The notes beneath the pieces are model-generated. The model was given only the letters and a program-made list of their open reading frames with translations, had not been told where the DNA came from and made no database searches. The translations under genes and the position numbers were made by a program. This document shows, in pieces, positions 16,382 to 24,002 of a stretch of DNA of 29,533 bases (positions within the stretch are counted from its first letter, which is position 1; each line of letters begins with the position of its first letter). Source of the stretch: Synergistales bacterium (GTDB lineage Bacteria; Synergistota; Synergistia; Synergistales; Aminobacteriaceae); contig BNVG01000011.1 in assembly GCA_025997935.1 (NCBI GenBank), positions 1-29,533 on the forward strand. Reading direction: 5' to 3'.

Positions 16382-17404
16382 ATGTTGAAACAGAACACTG
16401 TGGGTATCCGCGCCATCGGAACTTACTTTCCTCCCGATATCAGGGACAGCGCTTGGATCAGCGCCGCTTCCGGTATCCCTGAGGAGGTCATACGCGTCAA
16501 ATTCGGCGTCAGGCAAATTCATAAGGCCGCGCCGGAGCAGTCTGTGTCCGAGATGGGCGTTTTGGCCGCGCGTAACGCCTTGGGCGATTTCGACCCCGAG
16601 CTTCTCGATCTCGTCGTCTACTGCGGTAGCGAGTATAAGGACTATTATCTCTTCAACTGCGCGGCGAAAATCCAAAATGAAATAGGCGCAAAGAACGCCG
16701 ACAGTTTCGAGGTTCACACCCTTTGCTCCGCCGGGGTCTACTCGATGAAGATATTGAAGAGCATGATGCTTCAGGACGAGAACATGCGTTACGCCCTCGC
16801 GGTCTCCTCCTCGAAGGAGGGCGACCTTATCAACTATCGCGACGGGGACAGCCGCTTCATGTTCAACTTCGGCGACGGAGCGGCGGCCGTCCTGTTGGAA
16901 AAGGGCCTGAACAAAAACGTGATTCTCGAGACGGCGATGATCAGCGACGGACGTTTCGCCGACGACATCTCGGTTCCCGGCGTAGGCTGTAAGAACTTCG
17001 CCAACTTCAGGGATATGCCGGAGGGCGACCGCTATCTGCGCGTCATGGATTTGGCGAGCATGAAAGAGCAGTTGGATCCCATAACCTTCGATAACTTCAC
17101 GGAGGTCATAAGGCGCGCTGTTGAAAAGAGCGGGTATTCTCAAAGCGACATTGGCTATCTCGCGCCTATTTTTATGAAGCGCTCCATACTTTCTAAGCTG
17201 TTGGAAAGGTTTTCTTTGACGGAAGAAAATTCTTATCTTCTCGACGAGTTCGGCCACTGTCAGTCCGCCGACACCTTTGTGTCGCTGAAAGAGGGCGAGC
17301 GGATTGGCAGGCTGAAAGACGGGGATCTCGCCGTCATAGTCTCAGCCGGGACCGGATACACATGGGCGGCCACCGCGCTGAAATGGGGGTCTATAAGTTT
17401 GTGA
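16382..17404 (+). CDS. Atypical beta-ketoacyl-ACP synthase III-like acyltransferase
   Basis: The 340-residue protein has the thiolase-type fold of KAS III. The nucleophile region is HTLCSAGVYSM with Cys115, and the C-terminal SAGTGYTWAATALKW strand matches the family's usual end. The normal HQAN histidine is absent: the matching position reads APIFMKRS (261-268). The usual glycine-asparagine pair is instead DEFGHCQSAD, with His292 where FabH has asparagine. A changed triad like this is seen in KAS III relatives that transfer acyl groups rather than decarboxylate malonyl-ACP. It starts 9 bases after the ligase stop with a good ribosome site and ends the operon, so its substrate is probably the activated acyl group. 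The true reaction is unknown. Confidence 0.82.
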   Translation: MLKQNTVGIRAIGTYFPPDIRDSAWISAASGIPEEVIRVKFGVRQIHKAAPEQSVSEMGVLAARNALGDFDPELLDLVVYCGSEYKDYYLFNCAAKIQNEIGAKNADSFEVHTLCSAGVYSMKILKSMMLQDENMRYALAVSSSKEGDLINYRDGDSRFMFNFGDGAAAVLLEKGLNKNVILETAMISDGRFADDISVPGVGCKNFANFRDMPEGDRYLRVMDLASMKEQLDPITFDNFTEVIRRAVEKSGYSQSDIGYLAPIFMKRSILSKLLERFSLTEENSYLLDEFGHCQSADTFVSLKEGERIGRLKDGDLAVIVSAGTGYTWAATALKWGSISL

Positions 17405-17420
17405 TATAGAAAACGATTTA

Positions 17421-17450
17421 GACAGGGTTCGGTTTGTAGCGAACCCTGTC
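17421..17450 (+). terminator. Hairpin at the end of the symporter operon
   Basis: GACAGGGTTCG (17421-17431) pairs perfectly with CGAACCCTGTC (17440-17450) across an 8-base loop, 16 bases after the ketosynthase stop. There is no T run behind it, so termination is likely but may depend on other factors. Confidence 0.6.
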
Positions 17451-17525
17451 ATAGACGATCAGACACAGCCAATCAGCCTTAACCCGGTCAAATTCGCCAT
17501 GCTTCAAAACTCGACAAAATTTGAA

Positions 17526-17596
17526 TGTTATAATTATTCTACTTGTTATAATTATTCCAAGTGTTATAACTATTCGAATGTTATAATTAAAAAAGT
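17526..17596 (+). repeat. Four tandem 18-bp repeats with TGTTATAA core
   Basis: TGTTATAA occurs at 17526, 17544, 17562 and 17579, spaced 18, 18 and 17 bases. The first three share TGTTATAA, T or C, then TATTC, and the fourth runs into an A-rich tract. The array lies about 90 bases before the binding-protein gene in a gene-free, AT-rich interval (17405-17684). The phase puts the repeats on nearly alternating faces of the helix. It could be a cluster of regulator sites, or overlapping -10-like elements, upstream of the binding-protein and kinase pair. Confidence 0.75.
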
Positions 17597-17684
17597 GATA
17601 TATTAGTGGTGTTTTTGATTATTCATCCGGCTCATTTTGGCGTGAGCCGAAGTGTGAAATTGATTTTCAAGGGGCTGAGGTGCT

Positions 17685-18683
17685 ATGAAAAAGATAACCG
17701 TGATCGTCGTTGTATGTTTGCTGTTTATCGCCGGTGCGCTGTATATGAGAATGAGCGGGAATCCTTCCCAGAGCGTCCCGGATCAAAGCGCTTCCGACAT
17801 GATCGTGGTCGGTTTTTCGCAGGTGGGCGCGGAATCGGATTGGCGTATGGCCAACACGAAATCCATGAGGGAAACCTTCACGGAGGCCAGAGGATACAAA
17901 CTCCTCTTCAGGGATGCCCAGCAGAAGCAATCCAATCAAATCGAGGCCATTCGAGAATTTATTTCCCAGAAAGTGAACTATATCATCCTGGCGCCCGTCA
18001 TGGAGGAAGGCTGGGATCCCGTGCTGAAAGAAGCGAAAGACGCGGGCATCCCTTTCGTTATAGTGGACAGGATGATTAAAACGTCCGACGAGAGTTTATA
18101 CACCTCTTGGGTGGGTTCCGACTTCCGCAAGGAAGGAGGCACGGCCATGACGTGGATGGAAAAGAATTTCGCGAGCGACAAAGATTTGGTGATCGTGCAT
18201 TTGCAGGGAAGCAGGGGCTCGTCGGCCCAAATAGGCAGGACGGAGGGCCTTCAGGCCGGGGTCTCCAAAAACTTGGGCTGGAAAATCGTGGTGCGCGACT
18301 CCGGCGACTTCACTCAAGTGAAGGGCAAGGAGGTTATGGCGCGTATCCTGAAACAATACGACAAAATAGACGTGCTGTACTGCGAAAACGACAACATGGC
18401 TTTCGGGGCTATGGAGGCTATGGACGAAGTCGGCAGAACCTACGGAGTGAAGGGCGAAGTAACCATTATCTCCTTCGACGCCACCCATAAAGGACTTGAA
18501 GAAACGTTGGCGGGCAAGATTAACTATAACGTGGAGTGCAACCCGTTGCACGGGCCGCGGGTGGAGCAGATAATCCAGTTGATGGAAAACGGCAATACCC
18601 CCAGCAAGTTCGCCTACGTCGACGAGAAGGCCTTCGACGCGGCCTCCATCACTAAGGAAGATATTGACGCGCGTTCTTACTGA
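17685..18683 (+). CDS. Periplasmic sugar-type substrate-binding protein (LacI/ribose-binding fold)
   Basis: The 332-residue exported protein has a basic N terminus and a hydrophobic signal segment (about 4-20), then a type 1 periplasmic-binding fold. Landmarks are VVGFSQVGAESDWRMANTKS, SNQIEAIREFISQKVNYIIL, VMEEGWDPVLKEAKDAGIPF and a second lobe with YDKIDVLYCENDNMAFGAME. These resemble the galactofuranose/ribose-binding (YtfQ-type) group. No ABC ATPase or permease is nearby. The gene is 72 bases upstream of a hybrid kinase and probably supplies a ligand signal to it, as LuxP does for LuxQ, which is inference. The ATG has a gaggtg ribosome site. Confidence 0.88.
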   Translation: MKKITVIVVVCLLFIAGALYMRMSGNPSQSVPDQSASDMIVVGFSQVGAESDWRMANTKSMRETFTEARGYKLLFRDAQQKQSNQIEAIREFISQKVNYIILAPVMEEGWDPVLKEAKDAGIPFVIVDRMIKTSDESLYTSWVGSDFRKEGGTAMTWMEKNFASDKDLVIVHLQGSRGSSAQIGRTEGLQAGVSKNLGWKIVVRDSGDFTQVKGKEVMARILKQYDKIDVLYCENDNMAFGAMEAMDEVGRTYGVKGEVTIISFDATHKGLEETLAGKINYNVECNPLHGPRVEQIIQLMENGNTPSKFAYVDEKAFDAASITKEDIDARSY

Positions 18684-18755
18684 ACGAGATAAAAAATTTG
18701 GCATCTCGAGGAGTCGTTCAAACTTGAATTTTAACTCGCGAAGCACTGTCGCGGA

Positions 18756-21341
18756 ATGAACGGTATGTGCGATAAGAAAAACATATCCGCTTTGGGCGCG
18801 CTGATTGGTGCGATTATTGTTTGCGCGGCGTTTTTCTACAGTCTGGCTGGCGGTTATTCTCAAAAAAAAGACCTGCTTTACACGGATTTGACGGCCTCTC
18901 CGGCCTATGTCAAAAGCGGATTCGAACCGGCCTACGCGACCCTAAAGGATCCCGGGCTGACCGATTGGGGTTTGGAACTGCCCGCGAAGCATGGCGTCAT
19001 TTTGATGTCCCATCTGCCCACGCTCAGGCGAACTTTCGAGTTTCTGTCGCCTGGAGCGCGCAAGATCGAGGATTACACTATTCTGATACCTTTCGAGCTG
19101 AGCAGAGAAAAAATCGACGCCCTGTACGGCGATAATCCCATCACGCCCGGCATGTACTTAGCCGGTATAGGCGAAAACTGGGAAATCTACGTCAATGGCG
19201 ACGCCATAGCCAAAGAGAGGCATGTGAACTCTAAGGATGAGATCACATCGTTCCGAAGTCAGCGGAGCGTCAGTATTCCCTTCGATAAAAGAGTCCTTAA
19301 AGAGGGGACAAATTTTCTCGTCTTCCATATCATAGGCGCCAGGAGCAGCAAATATACGGGGTTGTTCTACTCCAAACCGCATTACATAGGCGACTACTCG
19401 AAAATCATCGGCGCCAGCGACAGCTTTTTGACGGTCGCTTTGTGTACGGTGTATATTTTCCTGGGGCTTTATCACGTGCTTTTGTATTTTCTACGTAAAA
19501 CGGACAGTTACGACCTTCTGTACGGCGTATTCTCCAACCTCGCGGCTATCTATTTTTTCACGCGTAACCCCATTATCTATCATATATTTGAAAACACCGC
19601 CATCGCTCAGCGGATAGAGTTTGCGACGCTTTACCTTCTGGTATTCTCCTTTTCCGCTTTTTTGGAGAACCTTACCTTCGGCAGAATGAAGCCTGGCACG
19701 ATTCCTTACGGCATATTATGCGCGGTGCTCGTCGCGCTACAGTCCGTGTCCTCCATCTGGTTCGCCGGAGACTTGCTGACGCTGTGGCAGGTATTCGTGG
19801 TTGTGTACCTGGTTTACATAACGTTTCAGAACATCTTTCGCACTTTTATCGAGCGCGTGAGAGAGCGCTTCGCAACCGACATCGGGAGTGGAGCGAATGT
19901 CAGTTTCGCGCGCTTTTTTTTCAAAAACCTGCTCGACATGGAGTTGGGCAATATTTTAGTGCTCGTCTTAATTCTCATCTGCACGGGTATTTTCGATATA
20001 GCGGACTCGGTTTTCTTTAAGGTGGGTTTCCTGCTGACGCGCTACAGTTTTTTTATTTTCGTGTTATGTATGGCCTTTGTGCTGGCCCGCACATACGCGA
20101 ATCGCTTCAAGGTGACGTCGCAGATGAACGAGCAGTTAGAGGCGGTGGTCGGACAACGCACCCGACAGCTCGAAGAGCAGGTATTAATCGCCGAGGCGGC
20201 CTCGCGGGCCAAGGGTAACTTTCTCGCCAACATGAGCCATGAAATAAGAACACCGCTGAACGCCGTCATCGGCATGACGAAGATCGGTTCTAAAGCCGAG
20301 GGTCTGTCACGCAAGGACTACGCGTTCTCAAAGATTAAAGAGGCCTCCGAACACCTTTTAGACGTCATCAACGACATTCTCGACATGTCGAAGATAGAGT
20401 CCGGCAAACTCACCCTTTCCAAGCTTGTCTTCAGCGTCCGGGACGTGGTGTCCCGCGTGGAGAACGTCATGCGCTTCAAGACGGACGAGAAACATCAGGA
20501 ATTTACCGTCGCCGTAGCCGACGACATCCCCCGGGCGCTGCTCGGCGACGACCTTCGCATAGCGCAGGTGCTCACCAACCTCATAGGCAACGCCGTCAAG
20601 TTTACCCCGGAAAACGGGCGCATCACCCTCTCCGCCCTTTTTGACGGTGAGGCGGACGGGCTTTGCGCGCTTCGTTTTCTCGTGCGAGATTCAGGGATAG
20701 GCATCACCGACGAACAAAAAAATAAGCTGTTTCAGTCCTTCCAGCAAGCCGAAGAGAGTACGACCCGCAAATACGGCGGCACGGGCTTGGGGCTGGCTCT
20801 GTCGAAACAGATAGTCGAGCTGATGGGCGGTAATATATGGGTGGATTCAGTGCCGGGAGAAGGATCGACGTTCGGTTTCACTATAGAGGCGCCGCGGACG
20901 GAGCCTGTGCCGGAAAATGAGGAGGCCGACGGCGTGGGGGAAGATATGAAGCCCGGCGAATTTAAGAACAGAGTCATCCTTCTGGCCGACGATGTGGAGA
21001 TCAACCGGGAGATATTGATTTCCTTGCTGGAGCCCTCGGAGGCAACAATCGACAGCGTCGAGGATGGCTTGCAGACCGTCGAAATGTTCGAGAAAAACCC
21101 GGAGCGGTATCACCTGATCCTCATGGACGTGCAGATGCCGATTATGGACGGTTACGAGGCGACGCGGCGCATTCGCTCGGCGGAGAACCCCTATGCCGCC
21201 AAGGTGCCCATCGTGGCAATGACGGCCAATGTTTTCCAGGAGGACATCGAACACAGCTTAGCCAGCGGCATGAACGCGCACATAGGAAAACCCATCGACC
21301 TGACCAAACTTCTTATCGTCTTGCGCCGCTATCTCATATAG
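18756..21341 (+). CDS. Hybrid sensor histidine kinase with 7TMR-DISM sensor and receiver domain
   Basis: The 861-residue protein has a first membrane helix (about 10-30), a periplasmic jelly-roll 7TMR-DISM-type extracellular domain (about 40-215), seven membrane helices (about 218-445), a short coiled coil, a HisKA domain with FLANMSHEIRTPLNAVIGM (His495), a HATPase domain (about 595-710; NAVKFTP, DSGIGI, GTGLGL) and a C-terminal receiver with Asp791 in LILMDVQMPIMDG and Lys845 in the GKPID motif. The receiver would accept phosphate from His495. It has no output domain, so a downstream histidine phosphotransfer protein is expected elsewhere. The ligand is probably a sugar-like molecule via the neighbouring binding protein. 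The gene 3' end is duplicated in the adjacent repeat. Confidence 0.93.
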   Translation: MNGMCDKKNISALGALIGAIIVCAAFFYSLAGGYSQKKDLLYTDLTASPAYVKSGFEPAYATLKDPGLTDWGLELPAKHGVILMSHLPTLRRTFEFLSPGARKIEDYTILIPFELSREKIDALYGDNPITPGMYLAGIGENWEIYVNGDAIAKERHVNSKDEITSFRSQRSVSIPFDKRVLKEGTNFLVFHIIGARSSKYTGLFYSKPHYIGDYSKIIGASDSFLTVALCTVYIFLGLYHVLLYFLRKTDSYDLLYGVFSNLAAIYFFTRNPIIYHIFENTAIAQRIEFATLYLLVFSFSAFLENLTFGRMKPGTIPYGILCAVLVALQSVSSIWFAGDLLTLWQVFVVVYLVYITFQNIFRTFIERVRERFATDIGSGANVSFARFFFKNLLDMELGNILVLVLILICTGIFDIADSVFFKVGFLLTRYSFFIFVLCMAFVLARTYANRFKVTSQMNEQLEAVVGQRTRQLEEQVLIAEAASRAKGNFLANMSHEIRTPLNAVIGMTKIGSKAEGLSRKDYAFSKIKEASEHLLDVINDILDMSKIESGKLTLSKLVFSVRDVVSRVENVMRFKTDEKHQEFTVAVADDIPRALLGDDLRIAQVLTNLIGNAVKFTPENGRITLSALFDGEADGLCALRFLVRDSGIGITDEQKNKLFQSFQQAEESTTRKYGGTGLGLALSKQIVELMGGNIWVDSVPGEGSTFGFTIEAPRTEPVPENEEADGVGEDMKPGEFKNRVILLADDVEINREILISLLEPSEATIDSVEDGLQTVEMFEKNPERYHLILMDVQMPIMDGYEATRRIRSAENPYAAKVPIVAMTANVFQEDIEHSLASGMNAHIGKPIDLTKLLIVLRRYLI

Positions 21342-21374
21342 TGAATTAAAATAAAGCGTTCGTTGACGTGAGGT

Positions 21375-21402
21375 AAAAAGAGGGGCACGCGCCCCTCTTT
21401 TT
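21375..21402. terminator. Bidirectional intrinsic terminator, copy 1
   Basis: AAAAAGAGGGGC (21375-21386) pairs with GCCCCTCTTTTT (21391-21402) over a 4-base loop. The A and T flanks make it work in both directions, after the kinase gene and after the symporter fragment. Confidence 0.92.
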
Positions 21403-21417
21403 ATAATATATCGAAAC

Positions 21418-22199
21418 TTACAGATTGATCTCCCCGCCCAATCTCTTCTTGTCGAAATCGATAACGAGCTTGCGAAGCGTGCCCGAGAGGAGGAGTAGGC
21501 CGATGAGGTTGGGAATGGCCATGAGGCCGTTAGCGGTATCGGCGAAGTCCCAGACGTTATTTAGGAAACTGCCGGCCTCGCCTCCCAAGAGTTTGTCGCC
21601 CGCGCAGCCTAAGAACACAAGGGTTATGCAGATAATTTTTATGACGGGCTTGAACCCCACGCCGAACAGATAAACTCCGGCTGTCTCGGCGTACCAGTAC
21701 CAGCCGAGGATGGTCGTGAAGGCGAAGAGCGCGAGGGAGATGGAGAGTATGTACTTGCCGTAGGCGCCAAGCCCTGTCTCGAACGCGTAGAGGGAGAGCT
21801 GAGCGCCGGTCAGTTCGGGTTGCCCCGTAAGGCTACCGGTGGAAAGGACGACGAGAGCTGTCATGGAGCAAATGACAATCGTATCCATGAACACCTCGAA
21901 GAGGCCGTAAAGCCCTTGGCGCACGGGGTTGTCGACGTTGGCCGTGGCGTGAACCATCGGCGCGGAGCCCAAGCCCGCCTCGTTGGAGAAGACGCCCCGC
22001 GCGATACCTTTCGTGACAGCCATTCTTACGGACCAGCCGGCCAATGCGCCGGGCAAGGCCATCGGGTCGCTGAACGCGCCTTTGACAGCCATAGCGATAG
22101 CGCCCGGGATAGCCGCCGCGTTCTGCCCTAAAACTATAAGAGAACCCAAGATATAGAAAACGGCCATAAGCGGCACAAGAAGCGTCGTGACGGTCGAAA
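21418..22199 (-). pseudogene. Duplicated C-terminal fragment of the alanine/glycine symporter
   Basis: The minus-strand reading matches the last roughly 255 residues of the intact symporter at 22533-23939 almost exactly, with one substitution (isoleucine for threonine near the C terminus in the FDKKRLGGEINL segment). Its upstream end is cut at the GTCGAAA junction, so it has lost about the first 210 residues and any promoter or start of its own. An internal methionine could be read as a start, but the protein would lack the N-terminal helices. It is a broken copy. Confidence 0.92.
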
Positions 22200-22456
22200 T
22201 GTTCGAGAAAAACCCGGAGCGGTATCACCTGATCCTCATGGACGTGCAGATGCCGATTATGGACGGTTACGAGGCGACGCGGCGCATTCGCTCGGCGGAG
22301 AACCCCTATGCCGCCAAGGTGCCCATCGTGGCAATGACGGCCAATGTTTTCCAGGAGGACATCGAACACCGCTTAGCCAGCGGCATGAACGCGCACATAG
22401 GAAAACCCATCGACCTGACCAAACTTCTTATCGTCTTGCGCCGCTATCTCATATAG
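22193..22456 (+). pseudogene. Duplicated 3' fragment of the hybrid kinase receiver domain
   Basis: The reading matches the last roughly 87 residues of the hybrid kinase, including LILMDVQMPIMDG and the GKPID motif, with one change (serine to arginine, IEHRLASG). The first part of the receiver fold, with the acidic pocket ADDVEINRE, is missing. An accidental GTG at 22187, lying in antisense symporter sequence, opens a short frame, but there is no ribosome site. It is a broken copy made by the duplication. Confidence 0.92.
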
Positions 22457-22489
22457 TGAATTAAAATAAAGCGTTCGTTGACGTGAGGT

Positions 22490-22517
22490 AAAAAGAGGGG
22501 CACGCGCCCCTCTTTTT
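22490..22517. terminator. Bidirectional intrinsic terminator, copy 2
   Basis: This is the duplicated copy of the hairpin at 21375-21402, identical in sequence, directly after the intact symporter gene on the minus strand. Confidence 0.92.
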
Positions 22518-22532
22518 ATAATATATCGAAAC

Positions 22533-23939
22533 TTACAGATTGATCTCCCCGCCCAATCTCTTCTTGTCGAAATCGGTAACGAGCTTGCGAAGCGTGCCCG
22601 AGAGGAGGAGTAGGCCGATGAGGTTGGGAATGGCCATGAGGCCGTTAGCGGTATCGGCGAAGTCCCAGACGTTATTTAGGAAACTGCCGGCCTCGCCTCC
22701 CAAGAGTTTGTCGCCCGCGCAGCCTAAGAACACAAGGGTTATGCAGATAATTTTTATGACGGGCTTGAACCCCACGCCGAACAGATAAACTCCGGCTGTC
22801 TCGGCGTACCAGTACCAGCCGAGGATGGTCGTGAAGGCGAAGAGCGCGAGGGAGATGGAGAGTATGTACTTGCCGTAGGCGCCAAGCCCTGTCTCGAACG
22901 CGTAGAGGGAGAGCTGAGCGCCGGTCAGTTCGGGTTGCCCCGTAAGGCTACCGGTGGAAAGGACGACGAGAGCTGTCATGGAGCAAATGACAATCGTATC
23001 CATGAACACCTCGAAGAGGCCGTAAAGCCCTTGGCGCACGGGGTTGTCGACGTTGGCCGTGGCGTGAACCATCGGCGCGGAGCCCAAGCCCGCCTCGTTG
23101 GAGAAGACGCCCCGCGCGATACCTTTCGTGACAGCCATTCTTACGGACCAGCCGGCCAATGCGCCGGGCAAGGCCATCGGGTCGCTGAACGCGCCTTTGA
23201 CAGCCATAGCGATAGCGCCCGGGATAGCCGCCGCGTTCTGCCCTAAAACTATAAGAGAACCCAAGATATAGAAAACGGCCATAAGCGGCACAAGAAGCGT
23301 CGTGACGGTCGAAAGGCTCTTGAGTCCCCCGACGATGACGAGGGCGACGCAGATGGACAAGCCTATGCCGCAGTAAAGCTGGTCGAGACCAAAGGCCATA
23401 TTGAGCCCTTCGGCGGTGGAGTTGGCCTGGACGGCATACCCGATTCCAAACGAAGCGAGAATTGTAAACACCGCGAAAATTACAGCAAGCCATTTCTGAT
23501 GCGCCGCGTGCTCCAAAATGTACATTGTGCCCCCGCGCCAGTCGCCGTGCTTGTCACGCTCGCGGAAGTTGACGGCCAGCGTAACCTCGCTAAACTTTGT
23601 GCACATACCGAAAAACGCCGATACGAGCATCCATATCATAGCGCCGGGGCCTCCGAGGTGCATCGCCGTGGCGACGCCCGCTATGTTGCCCGTGCCGACC
23701 GTCGCCGCCATAGCCGTAGCCATAGCCGCGAAAGAAGAAATAGACTTGTCCTGAGGCGCAGCGGCATTTGTCTTGTTTTTTCTGCCGAAGACCTCTTTCC
23801 AGAAAATCCCAAAATAGCGCAGCTGAGGAGCGCCGAGAAGGATAGTAAGATAAATGCCTGTGCCTACCAAGAAGCAAAGCATCCAGGGACCCCACACTAT
23901 GTCGTTGATAAAGCCGTTTATTTTTATAGCCTGTTCCAT
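22533..23939 (-). CDS. Alanine/glycine:cation symporter (AGCS family)
   Basis: The 468-residue inner-membrane protein has about ten to eleven hydrophobic helices and clear AGCS landmarks: the N-terminal GAPQLRYFGIFWKEVF, MATAMAATVGTGNIAGVATA, GGPGAMIWMLVSAFFGMCTK and IARGVFSNEAGLGSAPMVHA. It brings alanine or glycine into the cell with Na+ or H+. It lies directly downstream of the glycine reductase genes on the same strand, 63 bases after grdD, so it most likely supplies glycine for reduction. The ATG has an aggaggag-type ribosome site. A broken copy of its 3' half lies next to it. Confidence 0.95.
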   Translation of the reverse strand: MEQAIKINGFINDIVWGPWMLCFLVGTGIYLTILLGAPQLRYFGIFWKEVFGRKNKTNAAAPQDKSISSFAAMATAMAATVGTGNIAGVATAMHLGGPGAMIWMLVSAFFGMCTKFSEVTLAVNFRERDKHGDWRGGTMYILEHAAHQKWLAVIFAVFTILASFGIGYAVQANSTAEGLNMAFGLDQLYCGIGLSICVALVIVGGLKSLSTVTTLLVPLMAVFYILGSLIVLGQNAAAIPGAIAMAVKGAFSDPMALPGALAGWSVRMAVTKGIARGVFSNEAGLGSAPMVHATANVDNPVRQGLYGLFEVFMDTIVICSMTALVVLSTGSLTGQPELTGAQLSLYAFETGLGAYGKYILSISLALFAFTTILGWYWYAETAGVYLFGVGFKPVIKIICITLVFLGCAGDKLLGGEAGSFLNNVWDFADTANGLMAIPNLIGLLLLSGTLRKLVTDFDKKRLGGEINL

Positions 23940-24002
23940 AATCCTACTCCTCCTTTACAGCAGATATAAAACACGGAGAATCAAAAAAGTTTCAACGCTT
24001 TG

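Larger units (their letters stand above)
21078..23314. repeat. 1,115-bp tandem duplication of a convergent 3' region
   Basis: Bases 21078-22199 repeat at 22193-23314 with only two differences seen: A/C at 21255/22370 and A/G at 21461/22576. The unit contains the last codons of the kinase, the shared terminator and most of the symporter 3' half. The junction between units at 22193-22199 is the 7-base sequence GTCGAAA, which also occurs at the two outer boundaries, so the join could have formed by microhomology. One intact kinase remains on the left and one intact symporter on the right. The two inner fragments are broken. Confidence 0.95.

Noticed and set aside
16256..17257. Long minus-strand open frame of 333 codons
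   Set aside because: It runs antisense to the ligase end and the ketosynthase gene, has no family features and no start signal. The plus-strand genes have clear motifs.
17526..17596. Repeat array read as a CRISPR
   Set aside because: The units are 18 bp and contiguous, without unique spacers, and there are no cas genes in the window.
21078..23314. Duplication treated as an insertion sequence or transposon
   Set aside because: It carries no transposase, no terminal inverted repeats and no target-site duplication, only a 7-base junction homology. It is a tandem duplication of existing genes.
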